Below, piece by piece: positions 18,501-26,459 of a DNA stretch of 64,000 bases (position 1 is its first letter; each line of letters starts with the position of its first letter). A program made the position numbers and the translations under genes. This DNA is from Thalassobacillus devorans MSP14 (GTDB taxonomy: Bacteria; Bacillota; Bacilli; Bacillales; Halobacillaceae). The stretch covers positions 369,866-433,865 of the forward strand of contig NZ_KI543236.1 of NCBI RefSeq assembly GCF_000496835.1, written 5' to 3'. Under the pieces are notes generated by a model, which worked only from the letters and a program-made list of their open reading frames with translations, searched no databases and was not told where the DNA came from.

Positions 18501-19295
18501 GTGAAAACAGATAACGTAACCAAAAAGGAAACTCATGCGAAACATTTGTTAGATGCCTGGAGTAAAGGGGAAGGGGTTCAGCCGATTACGGAGCTGGATC
18601 CTGAGCTCTCCCTTGATGAAGCTTACCAGGTACAGTTATATACAATTGAACAAAAAGTGAATCAGGGACAGCGGATTACAGGGAAGAAAATCGGCCTGAC
18701 CTCTAAGGCCATGCAAGATTCCCTTGGTGTAGATGAGCCGGATTATGGCCATTTGTTAGACCAAATGGAGTGTCCAAACCGGGGGAAGATCTCTTCTGCC
18801 CAAGTGTTACAGCCAAGGGTAGAAGGAGAAATTGCCTTTATTTTAAAAGATGATTTAGTAGGACCCAATGTAACGACATTAGATGTATTAAAGGCAACAG
18901 ATGTTGTGGTTCCAGCGCTTGAAATCGTCGACAGCCGTATCAAAGATTGGAACATTACGTTAGCTGATACCGTGGCCGATAATGCTTCTTCCGGTATGTA
19001 CATCCTTGGAGGAAGGCCAAAAAAGATTGAAGACATCGACCTGAAGCATATGGGGATGGCCCTTTATAAAAATGATGAATTATTGAATACAGGTGTTGGT
19101 GCTGCTGCCTTGGGAGATCCGGCCAAATGTGTCGCCTGGCTCGCCAATAAACTGGCAGCCTATGACATTACATTAAAAGCGGGAGAAATTATTCTATCAG
19201 GAGCATTATCTGCTGCCATGCCTGCTGAACCTGGTGATCATTTTTACGCGAAATTCGCAGAGCTGGGAGAAGTGCATGTTTCATTCACGGAGTAA
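18501..19295 (+). CDS. 2-oxopent-4-enoate hydratase, copy B
   Basis: DmpE/MhpD-type hydratase, 264 residues. Motifs are ITGKKIGLTSKAMQDSLGVDEPDYGHLLDQM, QPRVEGEIAFIL, EIVDSRIKDWNITLADTVADNASSG, and TGVGAAALGDPAKCVAWLANKL, very close to the Pseudomonas hydratase pattern. GTG 18501 is preferred over the ATG at 18495 because TAGGAGG (18488-18494) sits six bases before it and directly against the ATG. The ribosome site overlaps the HMSDH-B stop codon, indicating tight coupling. Confidence 0.87.
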   Translation: MKTDNVTKKETHAKHLLDAWSKGEGVQPITELDPELSLDEAYQVQLYTIEQKVNQGQRITGKKIGLTSKAMQDSLGVDEPDYGHLLDQMECPNRGKISSAQVLQPRVEGEIAFILKDDLVGPNVTTLDVLKATDVVVPALEIVDSRIKDWNITLADTVADNASSGMYILGGRPKKIEDIDLKHMGMALYKNDELLNTGVGAAALGDPAKCVAWLANKLAAYDITLKAGEIILSGALSAAMPAEPGDHFYAKFAELGEVHVSFTE

Positions 19296-19309
19296 AGGAA
19301 GGGTTTATT

Positions 19310-20095
19310 ATGGATAATAATCAAATCAAAGAGCTTGCTGATTATGTACATCATGCAGAAAAAGAAAAACGGGAAATCACAAAAATTACGGCAGATTTAT
19401 ATCCGGAACTTTCTATTGATGAGGCCTATATCATTCAGGAAGAACTGATTCGCCAAAAGAAAGCGGAAGGCTTACAAATCATTGGTCCGAAAATGGGTAT
19501 TACCAGTGAGGCCAAAATGAAGCAGATGGATGTGGATGATCCGATCTATGGCTATGTATTCGACAATATGGTGGTTGAGGATGGAGATTCTATTTCCATC
19601 TCGGATTATATTCATCCGAAAGTGGAACCTGAAATCGGGTTTATGTTAGCAAGAGATTTAGAAGGACCAAACGTGACCGCTCTTGACGTACTACGAGCCA
19701 CAGAATATGTATTTCCTGCAATAGAGATTATCGACAGCCGGTATGAGAACTTCAATTTCACGCTGCCGGATGTTATCGCAGATAACACTTCTGCAGCAGG
19801 TGCTGTGTTTGGAACTTATTTAAGAAACCCTGATGAGTTAGACCTTGATGTGGTCGGTGTAACATTATCTATCAATGGTGAAATTCAATCATTGGGGGCC
19901 GGGGCTGCTGTGCTTGGAAACCCAGCCAATTCCGTTGCGAGACTGGCCAATATGTTAAGTAAAAAAGGAGAAAAAGTAAAAGCGGGACAGCCGATTTTAA
20001 CCGGCGGTGTCACTGCAGCAGTGCGACTATCTCCTGGTGATTTTGTCCAGGCGGAATACGGCGGGTTAGGCAGCGTGTCCTTTACGGTACGTTAA
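19310..20095 (+). CDS. 4-oxalocrotonate decarboxylase, copy B
   Basis: DmpH-type decarboxylase, 261 residues. MGITSEAKMKQMDVDDPIYGYVFDNM, HPKVEPEIGFML, EIIDSRYENFNFTLPDVIADNTS and LGAGAAVLGNPANSVARLANML match the decarboxylase branch closely, more so than copy A. It begins 14 bases after the hydratase with GGAAGGG upstream. The cluster B order hydratase-decarboxylase-tautomerase is the same as in cluster A, but HMSDH is first here and last there. Confidence 0.88.
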   Translation: MDNNQIKELADYVHHAEKEKREITKITADLYPELSIDEAYIIQEELIRQKKAEGLQIIGPKMGITSEAKMKQMDVDDPIYGYVFDNMVVEDGDSISISDYIHPKVEPEIGFMLARDLEGPNVTALDVLRATEYVFPAIEIIDSRYENFNFTLPDVIADNTSAAGAVFGTYLRNPDELDLDVVGVTLSINGEIQSLGAGAAVLGNPANSVARLANMLSKKGEKVKAGQPILTGGVTAAVRLSPGDFVQAEYGGLGSVSFTVR

Positions 20096-20219
20096 AATAT
20101 TTAACTCTATTTGAGGGCTAAAGGATAAGAAGAACCTAAGGCTTTCGCCATAAGTACTTGGCGATAAGCCAGTTTTTCTAATCAAAGAATAGTGGAATGC
20201 TTTAGAGGTGGTGAAGGAT

Positions 20220-20411
20220 TTGCCAATTATTAATGTACAATTAATGGAGGGTAGAGATCCAGAAAAAATTGAAACACTGATGAAGAATCTAACCGAAACA
20301 GTCAGTGAATCACTGGGTGCCCCCAAGGAAAATGTACGTGTGCTTGTCAACGAAGTACCAAAAACGCATTGGTCTATTGGAGGTACGAGTGCCAAACAAT
20401 TAGGAAAATAA
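20220..20411 (+). CDS. 4-oxalocrotonate tautomerase, copy B
   Basis: A 63-residue tautomerase. The start is TTG 20220, immediately before a Pro codon, so processing leaves Pro1 in PIINVQLMEGR; the GTG codons at 20208 and 20211 lie in the Shine-Dalgarno region AGAGGTGGTGAAGG. Conserved elements are EGRD, VRVLVNEVPKTHWSIGG. A 124-base gap separates it from the decarboxylase. It ends just before a strong terminator. Confidence 0.9.
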   Translation: MPIINVQLMEGRDPEKIETLMKNLTETVSESLGAPKENVRVLVNEVPKTHWSIGGTSAKQLGK

Positions 20412-20415
20412 AAAT

Positions 20416-20481
20416 AAGCGCAGAGACAATTTTCTGACTTCCACCTGTTGGAGGGTGAAGAATTGTCTCTGCGCTTTTTTA
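20416..20481. terminator. Bidirectional terminator between cluster B and the LysR gene
   Basis: Sixteen-base perfect arms AAGCGCAGAGACAATT (20416-20431) and AATTGTCTCTGCGCTT (20461-20476) followed by T6. It separates the tautomerase from the convergent LysR gene, whose stop lies at its edge. Confidence 0.88.
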
Positions 20482-21360
20482 GACTTCAGTATACTTATGG
20501 TTAATAATCGAGTAAATGATTTTTTTAGCCAAACTCTCGATGCGGGAATTATTGCGAAACTGGACATAGACTTCGTTAGGAATACTATAAATTTCATCGA
20601 TTTCCCGTACTTCCACTTCAGCATCGTACCTTTTATCAATCCCCAGTTTAGGAATGATGCCAATCCCGATGTCATTGGCAACAGCATTGAGCAGCATTTC
20701 ATTATTGTCGACATCCATACGTGTTATATTCTGGGCACCGATGAGCTGCTTATCAATCAAGTTCCACAGCGTGGAATTTCTCCTATAACTGATGATTGTT
20801 TCTCCGCTTAAGTCTTTCACAAGAAGTGATTGTTTTTGACATAATGGATGGTTTTTTGGAAGGACAACCACCAGATTATTATCAAATAAGTATTCGGAAG
20901 TAATGTCAGGATTATTCGCTAGAACATTTCTCGTAAAGATCAAATCTACCTCTCCTGATAAAGCCCGTTCATTTAAACTGACAGAATCATAACCTTCGAT
21001 CACTTGCACATCAATATCCCCTAATGATTTGATCGTTTTTAAGAGTTCTACGATAAAGGAATGCGAGTATCCCGGAGAGAAGCCGACTTTGATGATCGGA
21101 TCTTTCACCATGTTTGGGATTTCCTTGGAATGGTTGATATAGATTAGGATGTTTTTGGCATATTCGATGAACAGGTTGGCTTCTTCTGTTAGAAAGATTT
21201 CGTGTCCGATTCTTTTAAAGAGCTGACATTGCAGGATGTCTTCTAACGCCTTTATTCGTGAGGTAACGGTCGGCTGTGTAACTTTAAGGTCTTCAGCCGC
21301 TTTGGAGTAGCTTCTATGCTGGACGACGGTAAGAAACGTATGTAATTGGCTTTCATTCAT
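20479..21360 (-). CDS. LysR-family transcriptional regulator
   Basis: A 293-residue LysR protein. The N-terminal winged helix-turn-helix reads ESQLHTFLTVVQHRSYSKAAEDLKVTQPTVTSRIKALED (each part standard for the family), followed by a type 2 periplasmic-binding-like effector domain (IIKVGFSPGYSHSFIVELL to the C-terminus). The start is taken as the ATG at 21360, since AGGAGG lies just upstream of it; a longer frame to 21435 has no such support. It is convergent with cluster B and divergent from the Rieske operon across about 1.1 kb of non-coding DNA, so either cluster B or cluster C could be its target. Confidence 0.92.
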   Translation of the reverse strand: MNESQLHTFLTVVQHRSYSKAAEDLKVTQPTVTSRIKALEDILQCQLFKRIGHEIFLTEEANLFIEYAKNILIYINHSKEIPNMVKDPIIKVGFSPGYSHSFIVELLKTIKSLGDIDVQVIEGYDSVSLNERALSGEVDLIFTRNVLANNPDITSEYLFDNNLVVVLPKNHPLCQKQSLLVKDLSGETIISYRRNSTLWNLIDKQLIGAQNITRMDVDNNEMLLNAVANDIGIGIIPKLGIDKRYDAEVEVREIDEIYSIPNEVYVQFRNNSRIESLAKKIIYSIINHKYTEV

Positions 21361-21490
21361 CTGGTTTCCTCCTAAATCTTCCTTATTAATAATCTCTGCT
21401 TTATGATGCAGATTTTTGATAAGAGGCTTATTCAACTAAATGTTTGTAAAGTCGAAGACTTTACTTCGAGAAGTTTATCTGAATAACGGT

Positions 21491-21660
21491 CCGGTGGGGA
21501 ACGACTCCCTTTCCGCAGGCATGCGCTGATCCTCCTCAGACTTCGTCTTGCGGGACTTCAGCTATCCCGTATATCCCACAGGACGTTGAATTTCATCCAG
21601 ACTTAATCCACGCACGAAGGAAATGTGTAGCATTTTCAAGGAGTCTCACGGTTTCCCTAC
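21491..21660 (-). repeat. Bacillaceae dispersed repeat, inverted copy
   Basis: Read on the minus strand it carries GGGAAACCGTGAGACTCC, a CCTGTGGG block, GACGAAGTCTGAGGAGG, and CCTGCGGAAAGGGAGTCG. These match, in the same order, blocks of the copy at 21823-21960. This copy looks mosaic or partly decayed in its middle. Confidence 0.6.
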
Positions 21661-21822
21661 GCCCCTTGCCATAAGAGGCTTGTAATCACACTTGTGAAAA
21701 TTGCCCCATGAAAATAAAAAGAAGTTATTGGTATCTTTATACCCTTTATAAATGAGTTTGGATGAAGCTTTTAGTTGTACCTTCATTCTCCTAATTGAAG
21801 GGCCCGTTTATGACAAAACTGG

Positions 21823-21960
21823 CTGGATGGGAAGGGAAACGGCGAGACTCCCGCGGGAGAAGGGGCTAGGCGAGATCCCACAGGGCTTTAGCCCGAGGAA
21901 GCTTGCCAGCTCCCCCGCAGGAAAGCGAGTTGTTTTCCCGGACCATCCCATTCCTCTCAT
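21823..21960 (+). repeat. Bacillaceae dispersed repeat, direct copy
   Basis: Contains GGGAAACGGCGAGACTCCCG, a CCACAGGGCTTTAGCCCGAGGAAGC hairpin-like block (21878-21902) and CCGCAGGAAAGCGAGTTG. The style (GAGACTCC...CCGCAGG...GAGGAGGC...GGAAAGCGAG) is that of high-copy repeats I associate with Bacillaceae genomes. With the inverted copy at 21491 it frames about 160 bases of unrecognised sequence. An apparent frame across it is not a gene. Confidence 0.6.
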
Positions 21961-22021
21961 GGTAACGGCCCCACTATCTTAAAAAAGGTGTTAAAAAAAG
22001 TAGCTTATCTGCTTTAACCGT

Positions 22022-22035
22022 AGAAAGCGCTTTCA
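22022..22035 (+). promoter_or_regulatory. Candidate cre (CcpA) site upstream of the Rieske operon
   Basis: AGAAAGCGCTTTCA fits TGWAARCGYTWNCW at 13 of 14 positions and is almost palindromic. It lies about 240 bases upstream of the candidate promoter, farther than usual for a roadblock or repression site. Confidence 0.45.
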
Positions 22036-22211
22036 AAGATTACTAAGAAATGGTGGAAATTTAGGGATCAATTACCCAAGAATCTGTTAAATCTACTATT
22101 TAATAGGGGAAAAGTTCCCCTTAGAGATTAGCATACGATGATTATATTGATAAAAAAGTGAACTTGTCAACCTGGATTACAGACAATTCTGTATTTTGAA
22201 ACCGCTGTATA

Positions 22212-22283
22212 AATTATTTTTTGCTATTCGCAGGAAAGCAAAAAATAATTCAATTGGTATCTAAAAATTCTGACTTTTATAAT
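22212..22283 (+). promoter_or_regulatory. Inverted repeat and sigma-A promoter of the Rieske operon
   Basis: A perfect 14-bp inverted repeat AATTATTTTTTGCT-N11-AGCAAAAAATAATT spans 22212-22250. It ends four bases before a TTGGTA -35 (22254-22259), followed after 18 bases by TATAAT (22278-22283). The placement directly upstream of -35 suits an activator such as LysR or IclR. The remaining 22036-22211 includes GGGGAA-N3-TTCCCC at 22106-22120, another operator-like palindrome. Confidence 0.6.
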
Positions 22284-22350
22284 GGTAAGTAAGCAATTTA
22301 AACAACACGAATATAGTGAAAAACAGTTAAGGAGGAATTGCGAAAACTTA

Positions 22351-22497
22351 TGAAAGTGTTTACAAGATTGATGAGTAAACAAATGCAAGCGTTAACAAAA
22401 GAACATCAAACGCTGCGCCAAGGAATCTTTTCAAAACAGAGAACCGGGAATACATGGCCGAGTACATGATCAGTCAATCGCAGAAGTGCCAGGCTTA
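22351..22497 (+). pseudogene. Small ORF upstream of the Rieske gene, probably frameshifted
   Basis: ATG 22351 has a good AAGGAGG (22330-22336) and encodes 39 residues opening MKVFTRLMSKQMQALTKEHQ, ending at a TGA at 22468. A second frame overlapping its end reads ENREYMAEYMISQSQKCQA and stops at 22497, just before the Rieske gene. Joining the two by one frameshift gives a helical protein of about 49 residues. I do not recognise a family. It could equally be a real 39-residue peptide. Confidence 0.4.
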
Positions 22498-22523
22498 AGT
22501 AATCTAAAAATGAGGTGAATAAA

Positions 22524-23801
22524 ATGGAAGAATTAATCCGTGATAATCGGGAGAAAAATGAATTTCTAGTTCATAGAAGTGTGTTTACAGACAAAGAAAT
22601 GCTGGCAAGAGAACGTGCAGAAATTTTTAATAAGTGCTGGCTGTTTATTGGACATGAAACAGAAGTTCCTGAAAAAGGGGATTACAAACGGAAAAAAGTT
22701 GGTGGTCGTAACTTGCTACTTGTCCATAGCCAGGATGGTGAAATCAGAGCGCTATATAATACATGTCCACACCGCGGCGCGCTTGTGGCAAGGGAAAACG
22801 AAGGTAATTCCAGAGTATTCCGTTGTTTCTACCATGCATGGAGCTTTAAAAATGATGGTCAATTGAACGGGATGCCGGGTAAAGATGGTTTCCCTGATGA
22901 TTTCAACTGCGAAGGCACGAAAGATATGAAAGCGGTTAATCGCCTGGAAAGCTATCGTGGGTTCATGTTTGTCAACTTCGACGATCAGGCTGTTTCCCTA
23001 GAGGAGTACTTAGCGGATGCGAAAGAGTATATTGACTTGGCGGCAGACCAATCCGAAGCCGGACTGGAAGTTCTTGGCGGAGTACAGCAATACAGTGTCC
23101 GGGCCAACTGGAAGCTGTTAGCTGAAAATAGCGTCGACCTCTATCACGGGATGCCAACCCATAAGACGTATTTTGATATTAAACAAGCCCAGGATCCTGA
23201 TTTGAAACGCGTGAAGCTGGAAGGAAGGGGCAAAGACCTGGGTAACGGTCATGCTGTCATGGAATATGTGGCACCGTGGGGTAGACCGGTTGCTCAGTGG
23301 ACACCTATTTGGAGTGAAGATTTAAAACAGGATATGGAGAAAATGAAAGAAAAATTAGTGGAAAGGTTCGGAGAAGAACGTGCCGATCGCATCGCTAACT
23401 ACAACCGCAACATTATCATTTTCCCTAATCTGGTTATCAACGACATCATGGCGATTACAGCAAGAACTTTCTATCCATCAAGCCCTGGTTATATGGAAGT
23501 TTCCGGCTATTCACTGGCTCCTAAAGGAGAAGATGCAGAGCATCGAATGGCAAGAAATAATAACTTTTTAGAATTCCTCGGACCAGGCGGTTTTGCGACT
23601 CCGGATGATAACGAGGCACTGGAACTTTGTCAGGAAGCTTATAACAATAATCAGGAAGTTCAATGGAATGATATTTCGAAAGGCATGGTCAGAGGAGAAG
23701 AAAATGCCATGGCAACGGATGAACTTCAAATGAGGAGCTTCTGGAGGCAATACAAGGTCAGAATCGAGGAATCCATGAAGAAGGAGGTTGCTCAGACATG
23801 A
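22524..23801 (+). CDS. Rieske aromatic-ring-hydroxylating oxygenase, alpha subunit
   Basis: Catalytic subunit of a multicomponent Rieske non-haem iron oxygenase, 425 residues. The Rieske [2Fe-2S] ligands are Cys81, His83, Cys101 and His104 (NTCPHRG and RCFYHAW). The mononuclear iron site shows Asp205-x2-His208-x4-His213 in NSVDLYHGMPTH. The start is ATG 22524 with GAGGTG at 22512-22517; a GTG at 22515 is inside that site. The beta subunit overlaps its stop. The substrate cannot be read from sequence. A benzoate, anthranilate, cumate or similar carboxylated ring is plausible because the operon also encodes a decarboxylase-type amidohydrolase. Confidence 0.93.
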   Translation: MEELIRDNREKNEFLVHRSVFTDKEMLARERAEIFNKCWLFIGHETEVPEKGDYKRKKVGGRNLLLVHSQDGEIRALYNTCPHRGALVARENEGNSRVFRCFYHAWSFKNDGQLNGMPGKDGFPDDFNCEGTKDMKAVNRLESYRGFMFVNFDDQAVSLEEYLADAKEYIDLAADQSEAGLEVLGGVQQYSVRANWKLLAENSVDLYHGMPTHKTYFDIKQAQDPDLKRVKLEGRGKDLGNGHAVMEYVAPWGRPVAQWTPIWSEDLKQDMEKMKEKLVERFGEERADRIANYNRNIIIFPNLVINDIMAITARTFYPSSPGYMEVSGYSLAPKGEDAEHRMARNNNFLEFLGPGGFATPDDNEALELCQEAYNNNQEVQWNDISKGMVRGEENAMATDELQMRSFWRQYKVRIEESMKKEVAQT

Positions 23802-24286
23802 CAGTAGCAGCGCTGACACGGCAGGATGTCATTGATTTTCTATATCAGGAAGCCAAATTACTGGATGAGTGGAAATTAAAAGAATGGGCCGCTTTATTTA
23901 CGGATGAGGGCACGTATAAGGTTCCGCCGATCGGCGAACCGGATGCCAGCCCGACGGAGTCGCTCTTCTATGTCCATGATAACCGGTCACGTCTGCAGGA
24001 GCGGGCAGAGCGGCTATTGAAAAAAGAAGCCCATGTGGAATATCCGCATTCTACCACGCTTCGCAACTACCATAATATCCTGGTTAGTGGTCTTGAATCT
24101 GATGTGATCACGGTGGAGTGCAACTTTACAACACACCGGACCAAAAGAGAAGTGTTAGATACGTTTGTTGGAAAACACACGTATGAAATTGTTCAGCAAA
24201 ATGGCGAACTTGCGATTAAGAGTAAAAAAGTGGTCTTATATCTGGATAGTTTACGACCACATGGAAAAATCAGTTTAATTCTTTGA
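23798..24286 (+). CDS. Aromatic-ring-hydroxylating dioxygenase, beta (small) subunit
   Basis: A 162-residue NTF2-like small subunit: DVIDFLYQEAKLLDEWKLKEWAALFTDEGTYKVPP, with the acidic helical opening and cone-shaped fold typical of the ring_hydroxyl_B family, then STTLRNYHNILV and ECNFTTHRTKREV. It has a structural role in alpha3beta3 oxygenases. Its ATG overlaps the alpha stop by four bases (ATGA), ensuring equimolar synthesis. Confidence 0.9.
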   Translation: MTVAALTRQDVIDFLYQEAKLLDEWKLKEWAALFTDEGTYKVPPIGEPDASPTESLFYVHDNRSRLQERAERLLKKEAHVEYPHSTTLRNYHNILVSGLESDVITVECNFTTHRTKREVLDTFVGKHTYEIVQQNGELAIKSKKVVLYLDSLRPHGKISLIL

Positions 24287-24316
24287 TAGATTCCGAACAG
24301 AGAGGTGGTGAATGGT

Positions 24317-25342
24317 ATGAGTAACGAACACGAAGTTTACGACATTACCATTGTAGGCGGTGGTCCAGTAGGTATGTTTACTGCCTTCTACGCGGGGATG
24401 CGCCAGGCGAGTGTGAAAGTGATTGAGAGTCTGCCACAGCTGGGCGGCCAGCTGGCTGCATTATATCCTGATAAATATGTCTATGATGTTGCTGGATTTC
24501 CTAAGGTGAAAGCCAAGGATCTAGTGTCCCAGTTGAAAGAGCAAATGGATCAATTTGAGAATGAGGTTTGCCTGGGGGAAGAAGTCACAGAGGTGACGAA
24601 AGAAGATGATATTTTCACCATCAAAACCAATACCCAGACCCATTACTCGAGAACGATTATTGTAACTGCAGGAAATGGTGCCTTTAAACCGCGTAACATG
24701 AACTTGGAAAGAGAAGAACAGTATACCGGGAAGAACCTTCATTACAGTATCGAGGATATCAATGATTTTAAAGATAAAGATGTGGTCGTTTGCGGCGGCG
24801 GAGATTCTGCGGTAGATTGGGCGCTCATGTTAGAGAATGTTGCTTCATCAGTAAATATCGTCCACCGCAGAGATCGATTCAGAGCACATGAACATAGTGT
24901 CAATTTATTAAAGGATTCGTCTGTTAATATTCTGACTCCGTATTCACCATGTGAATTACTGGGAGACGAAAAAATAGATTGCGTAAAGCTGAAAAAAGCC
25001 AAAACAGAAGAATTTATGGAATTAAAAGCCGATGAATACCTGGTCAATTACGGGTTTATATCCAATCTTGGCCCTATTAATGACTGGGGACTTGAAATAG
25101 AAAAGAACTCGATCCTGGTAAACTCAAAAGCAGAAACCAGTATCCCCGGCATCTATGCCGCGGGGGATATCTCAACCTATCCTGGCAAAGTCAAATTGAT
25201 GGCAACCGGTTTTGGTGAAGCTCCGATTGCCGTGAGTAATGCCAAGGTTTATATCAATCCGAACGAATCCTTACACGCGGCTCATAGTACATCCATCATG
25301 AGCAGGAAGGATAAGAAGAAGAAAGAAAAAGTAGTCACTTGA
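24317..25342 (+). CDS. Ferredoxin-NAD(P)+ reductase, thioredoxin-reductase-like (YumC type)
   Basis: A 341-residue two-dinucleotide-binding flavoprotein. The FAD site is [19 protein letters not shown] and the NAD(P)H site is [17 protein letters not shown]; the second FAD motif is [14 protein letters not shown]. The redox-active CxxC of thioredoxin reductases is absent between the two, as in YumC-type ferredoxin reductases. The start is ATG 24317 with AGAGGTGG at 24301-24308. Position between the oxygenase subunits and a ferredoxin gene points to an electron path NAD(P)H to this reductase to ferredoxin to oxygenase. The C-terminal end is unusually Lys-rich ([10 protein letters not shown]). Confidence 0.9.
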   Translation: MSNEHEVYDITIVGGGPVGMFTAFYAGMRQASVKVIESLPQLGGQLAALYPDKYVYDVAGFPKVKAKDLVSQLKEQMDQFENEVCLGEEVTEVTKEDDIFTIKTNTQTHYSRTIIVTAGNGAFKPRNMNLEREEQYTGKNLHYSIEDINDFKDKDVVVCGGGDSAVDWALMLENVASSVNIVHRRDRFRAHEHSVNLLKDSSVNILTPYSPCELLGDEKIDCVKLKKAKTEEFMELKADEYLVNYGFISNLGPINDWGLEIEKNSILVNSKAETSIPGIYAAGDISTYPGKVKLMATGFGEAPIAVSNAKVYINPNESLHAAHSTSIMSRKDKKKKEKVVT

Positions 25343-25381
25343 TATAAAAGGGCTGTTTTTATAAAAGAGGAGGAACATAAT

Positions 25382-26392
25382 ATGTCAAAAGTAAAAGAAG
25401 ATATCATCAGTAAGGAATCAGCACAGGAGAGGCTGGAAACGTATTTACGTACAGTTGCCCACATCGGCCATGTTGAAATCAGCGTAACCAATTTTGAACA
25501 ATCGCTATGGTTTTTTACCGAAGTCATGGGACTTGTATTAACCGAAACAGATGGGGATCGTGCTTACCTGAGGGCATGGCAGGACTTTGACCATCACACG
25601 CTCGTTCTGAAGGCGTCCAACACATCCGAAGTCAACCGCATGGGCTGGCGTGTAAGCACGAAGGAATCCCTGGAACTATTTGAAAAGCAATTACAAGTAA
25701 TGAATATCGACTATCACTGGGTAGACGGCGGTCAAAAGAAAGCATTGGGAGACACGCTTCAGTTTAAATCCCCTGCCGGCATCCCGGTTGAATTATATTG
25801 GGAAAAAGAATTGTTTGTTACCGATGACCCGGCTTTGAAGTCGAACTTACCAAGTCATCCAAGTAAGTATATGGCAAAAGGTGTCTCCCCTCGCCGTTTT
25901 GATCATGTCAACCTGATGGTGAATGATGTTGCCGAAGAACAGCAGTGGTGGACGGATCTGCTTGGTATTCATCACCGCTATTATATCCAGAACCAGGAGG
26001 ATGTCCGCTTAGGTTCCTGGTTGAGCCGTACCAACATTGCGCATGAAATCGCGTTGATGAGAAATTCCAACCAGGACGGGGCAGCTTTCCACCATTTAGC
26101 CTATTACCTGGATTCTCCGGATGAACTGCTGCGTGCCTCCAATATCATGGCAGAAAACGGCATCAAGATTGAATGGGGTCCTGGTAAGCATGGTACCAGC
26201 GGCGCACAATTCATCTATGTCTTTGAACCTTCAGGACATCGTGTGGAAATCTGGACAGGCGGCATCCTTATGTTCTCCCCGGATTGGGAACCGATCAAAT
26301 GGTCTTCGGATGTTGGCCAGCTAGGCTTGGAAATGTGGGGAAGCACACCGCCGGAATCCTATCTGACTTATGGAACCAAAATAGGAGAGTAA
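25382..26392 (+). CDS. Extradiol (catechol 2,3-dioxygenase-type) dioxygenase, copy B
   Basis: A 336-residue two-module VOC dioxygenase related to the copy at 8571 but well diverged and with an N-terminal extension of about 12 residues. Likely Fe ligands are His175 (RRFDHVNLM), His237/238 (AFHHLAYYL) and Glu289 (GHRVEIWTGG). His270 (GKHGTSG) and Tyr279 fill the second shell. AAAGAGGAGGAA precedes the ATG. Being in the Rieske operon, it should cleave the catechol made by that pathway, possibly a substituted or carboxylated one. Confidence 0.9.
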   Translation: MSKVKEDIISKESAQERLETYLRTVAHIGHVEISVTNFEQSLWFFTEVMGLVLTETDGDRAYLRAWQDFDHHTLVLKASNTSEVNRMGWRVSTKESLELFEKQLQVMNIDYHWVDGGQKKALGDTLQFKSPAGIPVELYWEKELFVTDDPALKSNLPSHPSKYMAKGVSPRRFDHVNLMVNDVAEEQQWWTDLLGIHHRYYIQNQEDVRLGSWLSRTNIAHEIALMRNSNQDGAAFHHLAYYLDSPDELLRASNIMAENGIKIEWGPGKHGTSGAQFIYVFEPSGHRVEIWTGGILMFSPDWEPIKWSSDVGQLGLEMWGSTPPESYLTYGTKIGE

Positions 26393-26401
26393 TGGATATA
26401 G

Positions 26402-26428
26402 AGAGACTAGTTTACTAGTCTCTTTATT
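26402..26428 (+). terminator. Hairpin with short T run between dioxygenase B and the amidohydrolase
   Basis: AGAGACTAGT / ACTAGTCTCT (26402-26411 with 26414-26423) followed by TTTATT. It is probably a partial terminator or expression-tuning element within cluster C. Confidence 0.55.
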
Positions 26429-26459
26429 CAGAAACTATCAATGCTGGGAGAGGTCATTT

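Noticed and set aside
21752-21982. Open frame of 76 codons crossing the Bacillaceae repeat
   Set aside because: It reads through a known type of non-coding repeat, lacks a ribosome site, and has a low-quality composition.
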